64,000 bases of DNA from an uncultured Clostridia bacterium (GTDB taxonomy: Bacteria > Bacillota > Clostridia > Oscillospirales > Acutalibacteraceae). A program made the translations under genes and the position numbers. The stretch spans positions 1 through 64,000 of the forward strand of contig CAKZZS010000009.1 of the NCBI GenBank assembly GCA_937884975.1, read 5' to 3'. Under the pieces are notes generated by a model. It made no database searches and was not told the DNA's origin. It saw only the letters and a program-made list of their open reading frames with translations. Shown here one piece after another: positions 1-8,947 of the stretch. Each line of letters begins with the position of its first letter. Positions within the stretch are counted from its first letter, which is position 1.

Positions 1-55
1 AAGATTTATGGGACTTTGAGCTTAATAAGTGTTGCACTTAGTTTGACAAATCACT

Positions 56-1036
56 TTAAAGCAGATGGCTTCGGATTTCTTCACCCGAAAGCGGTGAAAT
101 GTACGCAGGCGCAATATCAAATACGGTCTTTGCGCCGAAATTGCCCTCGCTGTTAAGGCGATAAACCGCCCTTGCAAACGCAACTATAACCGAGCCGGTA
201 AATTCGGGATTAGAGTCAAGCTTAAGGCTGTATTCAATAACGTGATTTACTCCGTCGCTCGTTTCACCCGAATAGATAACGCTGCCGCCATGGGGAAGAG
301 TGCTGTGGTCGCGTTTCATCTCCTCTTCGGTTATAAAGTGAACCGTCGTGTCATAGTCCGCAAAGTAATTAGGCATTGTCTTTATTTCATTTTCAATTCT
401 TGCCCTGTCTGCGCCGTCCTCTGCTACCACAAAGCACTCTCTCGTGTGCTTCTGTCTTGTAGTCAATTCAGGATTTTCACCGTTTCTGACTTTTTCAAGC
501 GCCTCGGGAACGGGAATTGTATACTGTCTGCAGTCCTTAACGCCGTCAATTCTTCTTACCGCGTCCGAATGTCCCTGACTTACTCCCCTGCCCCAGAAGG
601 TATAATCCTTTCCGTCGGGCAGCACTGCCGAAGCATAAAGGCGGTTAAGCGAGAACATACCCGGGTCCCAGCCGCAGGAAATGACCGCCGTCTTTTCTCC
701 CTGCTTTGCCGCGTCGTCAACATTTTTGAAATGCTCGGGCACTCTTGCGTGGGTGTCAAACGAATCAATAACATTATAAAGAGAAGCGAATTTCGGCGTC
801 ATAACGGGTAAATCCGTTGCGCTTCCGCCGCAGATGATGAGAACGTCAATGTTCTCTCTGCCCTTTTCAAGCTCTTCAACGGTTTTAACCTCAACTCCCT
901 CGGTGTTGATTTCCACATTCGCCGGCTCTCTTCTCGTGTAAACAGCCGTAAGACACATATCGCTGTTCTTCTTAATCGCAGCCTCAACGCCTTTGCCGAG
1001 GTTACCGTAACCCAAAATACCGATTTTAATACTCAT
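56..1036 (-). CDS. ddh: meso-diaminopimelate D-dehydrogenase
   Basis: 326 residues, the usual length of this family. It begins MSIKIGILGYGNLGKGVEAA, a Rossmann dinucleotide-binding loop (GYGNLGKG, residues 9-16). The segment around residues 120-160 (CGWDPGMFSLNR, then FWGRGVSQGHSDAVRRI) is typical of NADP-dependent diaminopimelate dehydrogenase, which makes meso-DAP from tetrahydrodipicolinate in one step for lysine and peptidoglycan. A purine-rich RBS (aaggaggagtt) precedes the ATG. It is monocistronic as far as the window shows and is divergent from the esterase gene. The family call is firm; nothing odd is seen. Confidence 0.93.
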   Translation of the reverse strand: MSIKIGILGYGNLGKGVEAAIKKNSDMCLTAVYTRREPANVEINTEGVEVKTVEELEKGRENIDVLIICGGSATDLPVMTPKFASLYNVIDSFDTHARVPEHFKNVDDAAKQGEKTAVISCGWDPGMFSLNRLYASAVLPDGKDYTFWGRGVSQGHSDAVRRIDGVKDCRQYTIPVPEALEKVRNGENPELTTRQKHTRECFVVAEDGADRARIENEIKTMPNYFADYDTTVHFITEEEMKRDHSTLPHGGSVIYSGETSDGVNHVIEYSLKLDSNPEFTGSVIVAFARAVYRLNSEGNFGAKTVFDIAPAYISPLSGEEIRSHLL

Positions 1037-1187
1037 ATTAACTCCTCCTTATCTGTTTTATCGGCTAACGCTTTATTGCTTTAACCAATTAAAAATTATT
1101 ATATATAATCGCGTTTTATTTTTCAATAACTTTTATTAAAAAATTTTATTTACAAATTCATTTTGCCGTTTTTGTTAATTTATTACA

Positions 1188-1217
1188 TTGAAACGGCGAA
1201 ATGAAATATGTTATTAT
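1188..1217 (+). promoter_or_regulatory. promoter of the esterase gene
   Basis: TTGAAA and TATTAT hexamers with an 18-bp spacer, about 40 bp upstream of the ATG at 1256 and its AAAGGGG ribosome site. Assigned by eye. Confidence 0.5.
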
Positions 1218-1255
1218 ATAAACTGAAATATTCTTTAATCAAAGGGGAATAAAAT

Positions 1256-2608
1256 ATGGCTGTAACAAACGTAAAAACAGTTGAGCTTAATACCGCGTGC
1301 GGAAAAATCCGCGGTATTGAAACCGAAAACTGCATTGAATTCCGCGGTATAAAATACGCGACGGCAGGGCGCTGGGAATATCCGACAGCTGTTGAGAAAT
1401 GGTCGGGAACCTATGACGCGACCGAATTCGGCGCCTGCTGTTACCAGAACAGAGCGTTTACGGACGACTCGGTTACAAATCCTTTCTATCACAAGGAATT
1501 CCGAAAGGGTCTTGAATTCACCTACAGCGAGGACTGCCTTTTCCTTAACATCTGGAAACCGAAAAACAGGGACAACTGTCCCGTGCTCGTTTACATTCAC
1601 GGCGGTTCGTTTACGGGCGGAAGCGCTGACGAAGGTCATATAAGAGGCGATGAGCTTGCAAAGGACGGCATTATGGTTGTCGCTATGAACTACCGTCTCG
1701 GGCCGTACGGCTTCTGCTGTCACCCCGACCTCAAGGGAGACGACGGCATTTGCGGAAACTACGGTCTTTATGATCAGGCGTTGAGCCTTAAATGGATTAA
1801 GGACCACATTGCGGATTTCGGCGGCAACCCCGACAATATGACGCTTTCGGGTGAGTCGGCAGGCGCTATGAGCGTTGATATTCAGCTTTCAAATCCCGAT
1901 ATTCCGCCTATGTTCAAGGGCGCGGTAATGATGAGCGGTATCGGTATGCAGAGGTTTGCTCTCAAACCCATTTCACCCGAAAAGGGAGGAAGAGAGTTCT
2001 GGGATAAAATAATTGAAAAAGCAGGCGTTAATAATATTGAGGAGCTTCGCGCCGTTGACGCGCAAAAGCTTTATGAAGCCTGGGAGGCAGCGCAAAAGGA
2101 ATTAAAGCTTGCTATCCGCTACACTCTGCCGTCCTATGACGGATACATAGTAAGACCCGAGAGATTTAACGTAAAGTCCTTCCCCGATATGCCTTATCTT
2201 CTTGGAATTACCACAAACGATATGTTCCCCGTAATTCTTGAAAGAAACACAAAGAAATTTACAAAATACGTTTCAAGGCACAATAAAAGCAAGTGCTTTG
2301 TCTACTGCTTCGGCAGGGCTCTCCCCGGGGACGATATAGGCGCATGGCACGCGTCCGACCTGCTTTACGCTTTTAAAAAGCTTGATTTCAACTGGCGCGA
2401 TTTCGCTCCCGTTGACTATGAAATCTCCGATAAAATGTCCGCTTCTCTTGAAGCCTTTGTTGAAAGACAAAATCCCAACTGCGAAAAGGTTCCGCTCTGG
2501 GATTCGGGACTTCAGGGCGTAATGTGCTTTGATGAAGTAACAGAACCGAAAAAACTTGACACAAAACTTTTCTTAAAGAACACAGTCAAGCACAACGGCC
2601 CGATTTAA
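1256..2608 (+). CDS. type-B carboxylesterase (alpha/beta hydrolase)
   Basis: 450 residues. The nucleophile elbow GESAGA places the catalytic Ser at residue 201. The oxyanion-hole strand YIHGGSFTGGS lies near residues 113-123, and SEDCLFLNIW near 91-100 is the classical type-B signature. A His in GAWHASDLLYAF (late C-terminal third) is the likely catalytic base. The family includes para-nitrobenzyl esterases and cholinesterase-like enzymes; the natural substrate cannot be told from sequence. No signal peptide is visible, so it is probably cytoplasmic. It stands alone, with its own promoter and terminator. Confidence 0.88.
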   Translation: MAVTNVKTVELNTACGKIRGIETENCIEFRGIKYATAGRWEYPTAVEKWSGTYDATEFGACCYQNRAFTDDSVTNPFYHKEFRKGLEFTYSEDCLFLNIWKPKNRDNCPVLVYIHGGSFTGGSADEGHIRGDELAKDGIMVVAMNYRLGPYGFCCHPDLKGDDGICGNYGLYDQALSLKWIKDHIADFGGNPDNMTLSGESAGAMSVDIQLSNPDIPPMFKGAVMMSGIGMQRFALKPISPEKGGREFWDKIIEKAGVNNIEELRAVDAQKLYEAWEAAQKELKLAIRYTLPSYDGYIVRPERFNVKSFPDMPYLLGITTNDMFPVILERNTKKFTKYVSRHNKSKCFVYCFGRALPGDDIGAWHASDLLYAFKKLDFNWRDFAPVDYEISDKMSASLEAFVERQNPNCEKVPLWDSGLQGVMCFDEVTEPKKLDTKLFLKNTVKHNGPI

Positions 2609-2619
2609 AAGAAAAAAGT

Positions 2620-2647
2620 AACAGCTTCGCTTTTCAGCGAAGCTGTT
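2620..2647. terminator. bidirectional intrinsic terminator
   Basis: Perfect 12-bp stem (AACAGCTTCGCT / AGCGAAGCTGTT) with a TTTC loop, T-rich on the right and A-rich on the left. It serves the esterase gene on + and the membrane-protein gene on -. Confidence 0.85.
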
Positions 2648-2676
2648 TTCTGTAAGGGGGTATCCGCCCCTGTTTT

Positions 2677-3654
2677 TTATTCATCCGTTTCCTTGCCGAG
2701 GGTTGCTATCTGGTTTTCTGCTCTCTTTTTTCTGAAAAGGCTGACAATGAACGGCACACATCCGACAAAAACGTATAAATACAGTAGCCACAGATAACCG
2801 AAAAATTGCTTTCTGAATTCACGGAAATCGGGGTTGAAATACAGACCGGGCAAGGTTTTAAATGCAAAATTAAAATTCATTGAATCCAAAGACGGATACA
2901 TTTTTACAAGTATATTAGCATAGTTCACATAATGCGATGCAAAGGTTATCAAAATCATTATAACAAGGCTCACTATTCCGCCTCTTATCGTCAGCTTGCC
3001 GCTGAAAAGGCGGTAACAGAGAAGCGTTGCAAACGCCATAACAAGCCCCGAAATTGCAGTCACATAGCCGAAGTGTCCCAAAAGAACGATACACGCGGCG
3101 CCGATAAGAGAGCCGAGAAAAGCACCGAGGATACCGAACGCAAATCTCTCTTTTTTTGAGCCGAGTTCCATCTGAACCTGCTTTGAGCGTTCAACGGCTT
3201 TTTCGTAGCAGTCGTCACAGACCATCATATACGCGCCGCCGATTTTCCTCGGCGAGGCGGCGATGTCCTTTTCACAGCCGGGGCAGGCGTTCTTATAACC
3301 GTTATCCTTTAAAAACTGCGCTCCCGTTTTAAGCGAGTCCATACAGTAGCCGATGAATTTATCCTTACCCGAGCACATACAGACGGTTATTTCGATTCCC
3401 TCTGCGTTCGGCTTGCAGTCGCCTATTCCGTCAACGCCGTTTCTGATGTTGCGGCATTCCTCGGCGGAAACCTTCTCGCCGTCCGTCGACGCAAAAAAAC
3501 TGATAAGCGGCGTAAAGGGAGACGTGCCGTTATTCCCGTTTATGAGAACATTGAAGCCGTCAAATTTACCGTATGCAATTCCCTGCTTCGGAATAAAGGT
3601 CAGCCCTGCGGTAAGCGACAGCTCTTCATATATTGCCTGAACATTTTTGTTCAT
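2677..3654 (-). CDS. zinc-ribbon multi-pass membrane protein, unknown function
   Basis: 325 residues when started at the ATG at 3654, which has a GAGGTG ribosome site 7 bp upstream; an upstream in-frame extension to 3876 would overlap the divergent GH31 gene and looks spurious. The first ~130 residues are soluble, ending in a C-x2-C ... C-x2-C zinc ribbon (CPGCEKD ... VCDDCYEKA, about residues 123-150). Four hydrophobic segments follow, the last leading to a basic tail (FRKKRAENQ). I do not recognise the family. It is monocistronic and divergent from GH31. Confidence 0.75.
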   Translation of the reverse strand: MNKNVQAIYEELSLTAGLTFIPKQGIAYGKFDGFNVLINGNNGTSPFTPLISFFASTDGEKVSAEECRNIRNGVDGIGDCKPNAEGIEITVCMCSGKDKFIGYCMDSLKTGAQFLKDNGYKNACPGCEKDIAASPRKIGGAYMMVCDDCYEKAVERSKQVQMELGSKKERFAFGILGAFLGSLIGAACIVLLGHFGYVTAISGLVMAFATLLCYRLFSGKLTIRGGIVSLVIMILITFASHYVNYANILVKMYPSLDSMNFNFAFKTLPGLYFNPDFREFRKQFFGYLWLLYLYVFVGCVPFIVSLFRKKRAENQIATLGKETDE

Positions 3655-3779
3655 TATATTCACCTCGTCAGTGCGGTTATTATAACCCATTTTTATTAAA
3701 AAGTCCATAGTAATATACCATTGAAATTTCGCGCCCGGTAGATTATAATATTTTTGTATTTTTTTCAGAGGTGTGAAAA

Positions 3780-6011
3780 ATGAAATTTCAACATAAATTT
3801 TCAAAAACCGACTCTTCGCCGTGCTTTGCGATATACGAAGGCGACGGCGTTTTCGCGCGTCTTGATTTTTTAACAAAGAACACGCTCAAGGTAACTATCG
3901 GAAATCAGGAAAGAAAAACACCCTCATATAACACGGTTGACTCTCCCTCGTTTTCTCCGCTGACAGAGGGCGAGAACACTTATATTCTCGGCAAAATACG
4001 GGTAAAAATTGATACGGAAAATTTTGTTATTTCCTATTATAAAGACGGAAAAAGACTTTTTTCGGACAGGGGCCCGCTTGCGTATAATTTTGAAAACGAG
4101 TTCGGCGTCGGTTCTTTTCACTATGTCACAAGGGAGAAGGGCGAAAAAATCTTCGGCCTCGGAGACAAGGGAGGCTCTTTGAACAAAAACGGCAGATCAT
4201 TTAAAATCGAAACCACCGACTCTATGGGCTATGACGCAGAAACGAGCGACCCGTTGTATAAGCACGTCCCGTTTTACATCTGTGAAAACTCCCTCGGCTG
4301 TTACGGCATTTTTTACGATACCTCGGCAACCTCGTATATGGATTTCGGCAGGGAGCATAATAATTACTACGAGACGTATAAATATTTTAAAACCGAGGAC
4401 ATAAGTCTTTGCTACTATGTGTTTTTCGGCTCCAAAAAAGAAATTCTTCAGTCCTTTTCACGCCTGACGGGTAAAAATGCTTTTCCGCCCGAATGGAGCT
4501 TTGACTACAACGCAAGCACAATGGCTTATACCGACAGTGACAACGCGTATGAGAGAATGCTGGATTTTCTTGAAAAGCTTAAGAAATACGACCTGTCCTG
4601 TACGGGCTTTTATCTTTCGTCGGGCTATACCTCAATAGGAAACGCGCGCTGCGTTTTCAACTGGAATTACGAAAAATTCCCCGACCCCGAAGAATTTGTA
4701 AGAGTTTTTAAAGAAAACGGAATTGAAATAATTCCGAATATCAAGCCTGCGTTTTTGCAGAGCCACCCGATGTACGAAAAGCTTAAAAATGATGGCCTGT
4801 TTATAAAAAATCCCGACGGCTCGCCCTTTGTAACCCAATTCTGGGACGGACTCGGCTCGTATCTTGACTTTACAAATCCGAAAGCCTTTGATTTCTGGAA
4901 AAATCAAGTAAAGGAAAAGCTGCTTAACCACGGGATTGTCAGCACCTGGAACGACAACAACGAATTTGACATAAAGGACACGGACGCGGTGACCCTTACG
5001 GGTGAAAAGGCGTGTCTTCTTCGTCCTGCGCTTACTTTCCTTATGAATAAGGCTTCCTTTGAAGCGCAAAGGGAAAAAGCGCCCTCTCTTCGCCCGTTTC
5101 TTTCCACAAGAAGCGGCGGCATAGGCGTAAAAAGAATGGCGCAAACCTGGTCGGGCGACAATTTCACGTCGTTTCACGACCTTAAATTCTGTCACAACAT
5201 AGGGCTTACCATGAGCCTTTCGGGCTTTTATTTCTACGGGCACGACCTTGGCGGCTTTGCAGGAGAAATGCCTTCAAGAGAGCTGTTTTTACGCTGGCTT
5301 CAGCTCGGCGTTTTCGAGCCGAGGTTTACAATTCACTCCTGGAACGCGGACGGCAGCGCAACAATGCCGTGGAGTTATCCCGATATTGTGCCGTCTGTAA
5401 GAAAAATATTTGCCCAGAGAAAAAGGCTTATTCCCTATCTTTATAACTGCGCTTATGAAGCGGTTGAAGACCATTTGCCGATAAACGCTCCCGTTTATCT
5501 TTATTACGACGACCAAAATCTGCCCGTTGACTCGTGCGCCTTTATGCTCGGAAGAAAGGTTCTTGTCTCCTGCGTTCTTGACGAGGGCAAAACCGAGCAG
5601 GATGTTTATCTTCCCGAGGGCGACTGCTGGTATCTCTCGGGTAAAAAATATGTCGGCGGCGATACGGTAAGAATTTCGGTCCCGTTAAACGACTGCGTAC
5701 CGTATTTTGTAAAAGCAGGCTGTGTGCTCCCGACTGACGAAGCGCCGTACGGCTTTAAAAGAGATAAAAAAACCGTCCTTACCGTCTATCCCGTTGACAG
5801 CGGAGAATTCGAAGACGAATTCTTTTATGACGACGGATTAAGCTACGAATACCTCAATAACAGGTGCGTAAAGCTTAAAATACATGTTGTATGTGAAAAA
5901 GAAAACGTCACCGTTTACTGTAAAAACGAGGGCGAAATGCCTTTTGACCCGTTTTTTGTTCTTTGCGAGGGTGAAAAGAGAAAGTTGAGTGTAGTTCTTG
6001 AAGACCGATAA
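3780..6011 (+). CDS. glycoside hydrolase family 31 (alpha-glucosidase/alpha-xylosidase type)
   Basis: 743 residues. The GH31 nucleophile motif appears as STWNDNNEFD, giving catalytic Asp392; the usual WNDMNE Met is Asn here. The acid/base region QTWSGDN gives Asp460, and the downstream FYFYGHDLGGF block is also family-typical. An N-terminal beta-sandwich precedes the barrel and beta domains follow (residues ~600-743). It hydrolyses alpha-glycosidic bonds from non-reducing ends; glucose versus xylose specificity cannot be decided. No signal peptide, so probably acts on imported oligosaccharides. Its stop overlaps the TTG start of the next gene by 14 bp, so the two are co-transcribed. Confidence 0.93.
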   Translation: MKFQHKFSKTDSSPCFAIYEGDGVFARLDFLTKNTLKVTIGNQERKTPSYNTVDSPSFSPLTEGENTYILGKIRVKIDTENFVISYYKDGKRLFSDRGPLAYNFENEFGVGSFHYVTREKGEKIFGLGDKGGSLNKNGRSFKIETTDSMGYDAETSDPLYKHVPFYICENSLGCYGIFYDTSATSYMDFGREHNNYYETYKYFKTEDISLCYYVFFGSKKEILQSFSRLTGKNAFPPEWSFDYNASTMAYTDSDNAYERMLDFLEKLKKYDLSCTGFYLSSGYTSIGNARCVFNWNYEKFPDPEEFVRVFKENGIEIIPNIKPAFLQSHPMYEKLKNDGLFIKNPDGSPFVTQFWDGLGSYLDFTNPKAFDFWKNQVKEKLLNHGIVSTWNDNNEFDIKDTDAVTLTGEKACLLRPALTFLMNKASFEAQREKAPSLRPFLSTRSGGIGVKRMAQTWSGDNFTSFHDLKFCHNIGLTMSLSGFYFYGHDLGGFAGEMPSRELFLRWLQLGVFEPRFTIHSWNADGSATMPWSYPDIVPSVRKIFAQRKRLIPYLYNCAYEAVEDHLPINAPVYLYYDDQNLPVDSCAFMLGRKVLVSCVLDEGKTEQDVYLPEGDCWYLSGKKYVGGDTVRISVPLNDCVPYFVKAGCVLPTDEAPYGFKRDKKTVLTVYPVDSGEFEDEFFYDDGLSYEYLNNRCVKLKIHVVCEKENVTVYCKNEGEMPFDPFFVLCEGEKRKLSVVLEDR

Positions 6012-7665
6012 AATAAAAACCGTTAAAATCCTGCCGCTGATAGCCGCCCTTGTTATTCTTTTGGGCGGCTGTTCAACTGATTTCGGCAGGGCTTTTCCGT
6101 TTCTGACTAAACAGAGTCTTTTTAAAATCGAGGGAGATATATCTCCTAATGCAATTACCTCTGACGCGCTCTTTGTTGAAAACGAGCTTTACATTTTACA
6201 GTGCGAGGAGTCGGAAAGCGACGGCAATACCGAATATTTTATTTATAAAATAAATGCAAAAAACGCAAGAGTCACCGAAAAGAAACAGCTTGACGGCTGT
6301 CCCGTAGCTTTTCCGTCAGGTCTTGACACTGACGGGGACGGAAATATTATTTTGTTCGGCTACGAGGGTGACAGCGACAAAAAAGTATGCGTCGCCTATT
6401 CTTCGGACACGCTTGAACTAAACGGAAAGAAGCGGACCTATTCGCCCTCTGAACCCGAAATTGAAAGAGAAGAAAACGATTTCGGCTTATTCTTTTATGA
6501 GGGCGGCAGCTGCGCAACCTACGAAATATTCGATTTGCCCGTTAATAAGCTTACCGTCTTCTCTTTTCGTGACAGTCCCGATACCGCATTTTTTGCCTAC
6601 TCAATGAACTTTGCCGTCTTTTCGGATTACGGAAGACTTGTGATAGGGAAAAAGGATTCTAACTACGGCAATGAGTCTGACAGTGAAACCGTCGCAGTTT
6701 ACGATTTTGAAAACTCGGTTCTTGTAAACAAGCTTGAAAGAGAAAAAAGCGAGGGCGACACGTCAAAATTTATTTCGATGATGAGCCTTAATGACAGGTA
6801 CGCTTTTCTTGTTGAGGAAACGCCGGGCGAGGATAAATTTTCCGCAGACTTGTTTATCTGGCAGTACAGAAAGGGAGCTGTAAACGAACCGTTTGAAGCA
6901 GAAGAAAAGACAATTGACATTCTTAATACCGAAAGCGCTGAAATATGCAAAAAAATAAAAAAGGATTACGGAATAAACGTACAAATTAACAGCAAAGAAT
7001 TTGACTTTTACGAAAAGGGCGAGGAATACTACATTTCGCCCGACGCTTCGGTTTTTGACGCGCACATTACGCTTTTGCGCCTGAAAGAGTTTCTTGACCT
7101 CTTGCCGAAGGGCTTTGTAAAAGAAATTTACACCGATCTTGATTTTTGCAGTTATGACGGATTTGATATTTTCATCGGAGGTCAAATTGAGGGCACGTCA
7201 AGCGCATATACAATGACCTTTCTTGAAAATATGACAATTGTTTTTGGCGCGCAGGCAACGGATATGAGAACAGTCGCCCACGAATTTATGCACGCAATGG
7301 ACGTAAGAATTGAGGATTCTCTTACCGACATTTCCCTATACGAAATCTGGTCCGAAAAAAATGACGGCTTTGAGTACACGGGATACAGCAGCGACAACAG
7401 CTATTATGAAGATGAGGAATATGACAGCTACTTCGTTTCGGCGTATTCAACCGCGACCGACGGCGAGGACAGAGCGGAAATTTTTTCCTATCTTTTTACT
7501 GATTCATTTTCCGATACGCTTCCACCCGAATGGTATAAGGACAATGCTCCTCTCAAAGCCAAGACAGACCTTTTAATTAGGCTCATACGCGACTCATTTG
7601 AGTCTCTTGAAAACGTCAAAACGGCTCAATGGGAGAAAACCGTTGCTTCCGAAAGTCGCAAATAA
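5998..7665 (+). CDS. lipoprotein with a lethal-factor-like zinc metallopeptidase domain
   Basis: 555 residues from a TTG start inside the end of the GH31 gene. The N-terminus is a lipoprotein signal with lipobox LLGGC (Cys25), so the mature protein should sit on the outer face of the membrane. Residues ~40-300 look like a beta-rich repeat region. The C-terminal third has AHEFMHAMD, an HExxH zinc motif (His428, Glu429, His432), followed 62 residues later by DRAEIFSYLF, where Glu494 fits the third ligand. This layout resembles the anthrax-lethal-factor-like (ATLF/M34) peptidases; that placement is inference. Coupling to a cytoplasmic glycosidase is unusual. Confidence 0.7.
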   Translation: MKTDKIKTVKILPLIAALVILLGGCSTDFGRAFPFLTKQSLFKIEGDISPNAITSDALFVENELYILQCEESESDGNTEYFIYKINAKNARVTEKKQLDGCPVAFPSGLDTDGDGNIILFGYEGDSDKKVCVAYSSDTLELNGKKRTYSPSEPEIEREENDFGLFFYEGGSCATYEIFDLPVNKLTVFSFRDSPDTAFFAYSMNFAVFSDYGRLVIGKKDSNYGNESDSETVAVYDFENSVLVNKLEREKSEGDTSKFISMMSLNDRYAFLVEETPGEDKFSADLFIWQYRKGAVNEPFEAEEKTIDILNTESAEICKKIKKDYGINVQINSKEFDFYEKGEEYYISPDASVFDAHITLLRLKEFLDLLPKGFVKEIYTDLDFCSYDGFDIFIGGQIEGTSSAYTMTFLENMTIVFGAQATDMRTVAHEFMHAMDVRIEDSLTDISLYEIWSEKNDGFEYTGYSSDNSYYEDEEYDSYFVSAYSTATDGEDRAEIFSYLFTDSFSDTLPPEWYKDNAPLKAKTDLLIRLIRDSFESLENVKTAQWEKTVASESRK

Positions 7666-7678
7666 CCCCCTACGGGGC

Positions 7679-7708
7679 TTGTAAAAAGAAAAGAAAACAG
7701 GCTATAAT
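7679..7708 (+). promoter_or_regulatory. promoter of the small membrane-protein pair
   Basis: TTGTAA and TATAAT with an 18-bp spacer, 30 bp upstream of the ATG at 7738, which has a GGAGG ribosome site. Confidence 0.55.
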
Positions 7709-7737
7709 TATACCATTAAAAATACGGAGGTATAATT

Positions 7738-8148
7738 ATGGCTTGTTTTATTGTTCCTGCAGTTGAAGCGGTTGCCGTTACCGCGGCTTACTTGGCAACT
7801 AAAAAGCACGAGCAGAAAATCACTGCTCCCAAGCTTTCAAACGGCGTTCAGACAACTGACAGCGACGTTAAAATCACCTGGTCAAAAAGACTCGGCTGGT
7901 TAATGGCTCTTCTCTGGGGCGGCGTTCTGCTCCTTGCGTTTGAACATTTCTGGCACGGCGAGGTTGTTCCGTTCCCGCCTTTCCTTTCGGCGATGTCGTC
8001 ACCCGAGGACACTGCCGAAATGCTTCACGAAATGGCGACAGTCGGCGTTTCAATGGCAGTAACGGTTACGGCTTTCTGGGGCGTAATGTGCGGTATTGCC
8101 GAGGCTAAAGTAAAAAGAGTCAAGGCTTCTCTTGCAAAGGAGAACTGA
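7738..8148 (+). CDS. small three-span membrane protein, unknown function
   Basis: 136 residues with three hydrophobic segments (about 1-20, 58-77 and 100-120) and a Lys-rich C-terminus (KVKRVKASLAKEN). The sequence MACFIVPAVEAVAVTAAYLA has no lipobox. I do not recognise the family. It is followed after 3 bp by another three-span protein on the same transcript, and the two probably work as a pair. Confidence 0.8.
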   Translation: MACFIVPAVEAVAVTAAYLATKKHEQKITAPKLSNGVQTTDSDVKITWSKRLGWLMALLWGGVLLLAFEHFWHGEVVPFPPFLSAMSSPEDTAEMLHEMATVGVSMAVTVTAFWGVMCGIAEAKVKRVKASLAKEN

Positions 8149-8151
8149 TTT

Positions 8152-8463
8152 ATGACTCTGCTTATCACGATTCTTGCCGCTGCGGTTTCTACCGTCGTCT
8201 GGTACGCAAGCGAAAAGCGCGACGAATATAAGTTCGGGCTTCTGACGCTTATTTACTGGGGCGCTTCGCTTATGTGGATGATGGACTTTGTCTTTGAATA
8301 TGCCGAGCTTAAGACGGAGTATTTCACGCAAAGCTTTGCGGATATACTCAATGATTCGCTTTTAGGCGTTACCGTTGTTGTAATCGGGCTTATAGCGTGG
8401 CTTGCGGTTCTTCTTATAAAGGACCCAAAAGGCATGTTCAAAAAAAGACTTCTTAAAAAGTGA
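8152..8463 (+). CDS. small three-span membrane protein, unknown function
   Basis: 103 residues with three hydrophobic segments (about 2-20, 30-52 and 72-92) and a basic tail (KGMFKKRLLKK) that suggests a cytoplasmic C-terminus. Its start lies 3 bp after the preceding stop and its stop is followed at once by an intrinsic terminator, so it closes a two-gene operon. Family not recognised. Confidence 0.8.
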   Translation: MTLLITILAAAVSTVVWYASEKRDEYKFGLLTLIYWGASLMWMMDFVFEYAELKTEYFTQSFADILNDSLLGVTVVVIGLIAWLAVLLIKDPKGMFKKRLLKK

Positions 8464-8465
8464 TT

Positions 8466-8497
8466 AAAAAAAGACCTTGTATTCAGGGTCTTTTTTT
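8466..8497 (+). terminator. intrinsic terminator after the membrane-protein pair
   Basis: A-tract, GACC/GGTC stem with a 10-nt loop, then seven T. Short GC core strengthened by A/T pairing on both sides. Confidence 0.7.
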
Positions 8498-8534
8498 AGT
8501 ACAATATTTTTATCATTATAAAAGGGTTGAATTT

Positions 8535-8885
8535 ATGGATAAGAAAACGAATAATTCCGTCCACACTCATATTCTTGACGACGGCACGGTAATTGAGCAC
8601 AGCCATACCCATAACCACGCGCACACTCATCAGAATACAAAAGCGGTCGTCAACCGTCTTGCAAAGGCGATAGGTCACCTCGAAAAGGTCAAAAGAATGG
8701 TCGAAAACGGTGAAGACTGCAGCGACGTTCTCATTCAGCTGTCGGCAGTCCGCTCTGCGATAAACAATACGGGAAAGATAATTCTGCAGGACCATATCGA
8801 GCACTGCCTTGTTGACGCAGTTGAAAGCGGCGACACCGAAGCGATTAAAGAGCTCAACGAAGCGATTGAAAGATTTGTAAAATAA
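8535..8885 (+). CDS. CsoR/FrmR-family metal-sensing repressor with His-rich N-terminus
   Basis: 116 residues. The all-helical DUF156 fold is seen from about residue 35 (RLAKAIGHLEKVKRMVENGEDCSDVLIQLSA). The CsoR ligand pattern is present: Cys62, His87 and Cys91, with the x24 and x3 spacing of copper sensors. The first 33 residues hold nine His in an HSHTHNHAHTH run, a likely extra metal-binding tail. The start at 8535 was chosen because an in-frame GTG at 8460 would place the preceding terminator inside the gene. No copper ATPase or chaperone is adjacent, so the target is unknown. Confidence 0.85.
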   Translation: MDKKTNNSVHTHILDDGTVIEHSHTHNHAHTHQNTKAVVNRLAKAIGHLEKVKRMVENGEDCSDVLIQLSAVRSAINNTGKIILQDHIEHCLVDAVESGDTEAIKELNEAIERFVK

Positions 8886-8900
8886 GCAAAATTAAAAAAC

Positions 8901-8934
8901 AAAACGGCAACGGGAATTATCCGTTGCCGTTTTT
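8901..8934. terminator. bidirectional intrinsic terminator
   Basis: 13-bp stem (AAAACGGCAACGG / CCGTTGCCGTTTT) between convergent genes, A-rich on one side and T-rich on the other. Confidence 0.88.
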
Positions 8935-8947
8935 TAGTTTTTAAAAA

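Noticed and set aside
242..811. Long open frame on + across the ddh gene
   Set aside because: It is antisense to a clearly recognisable ddh gene, has no ribosome site and its translation shows no family pattern.
3655..3876. Upstream extension of the zinc-ribbon membrane protein
   Set aside because: It would overlap the divergent GH31 gene and its promoter region; a good ribosome site marks the ATG at 3654.
8460..8534. Upstream GTG start for the CsoR-like regulator
   Set aside because: It would put an intrinsic terminator inside the gene; ATG 8535 fits the family length.
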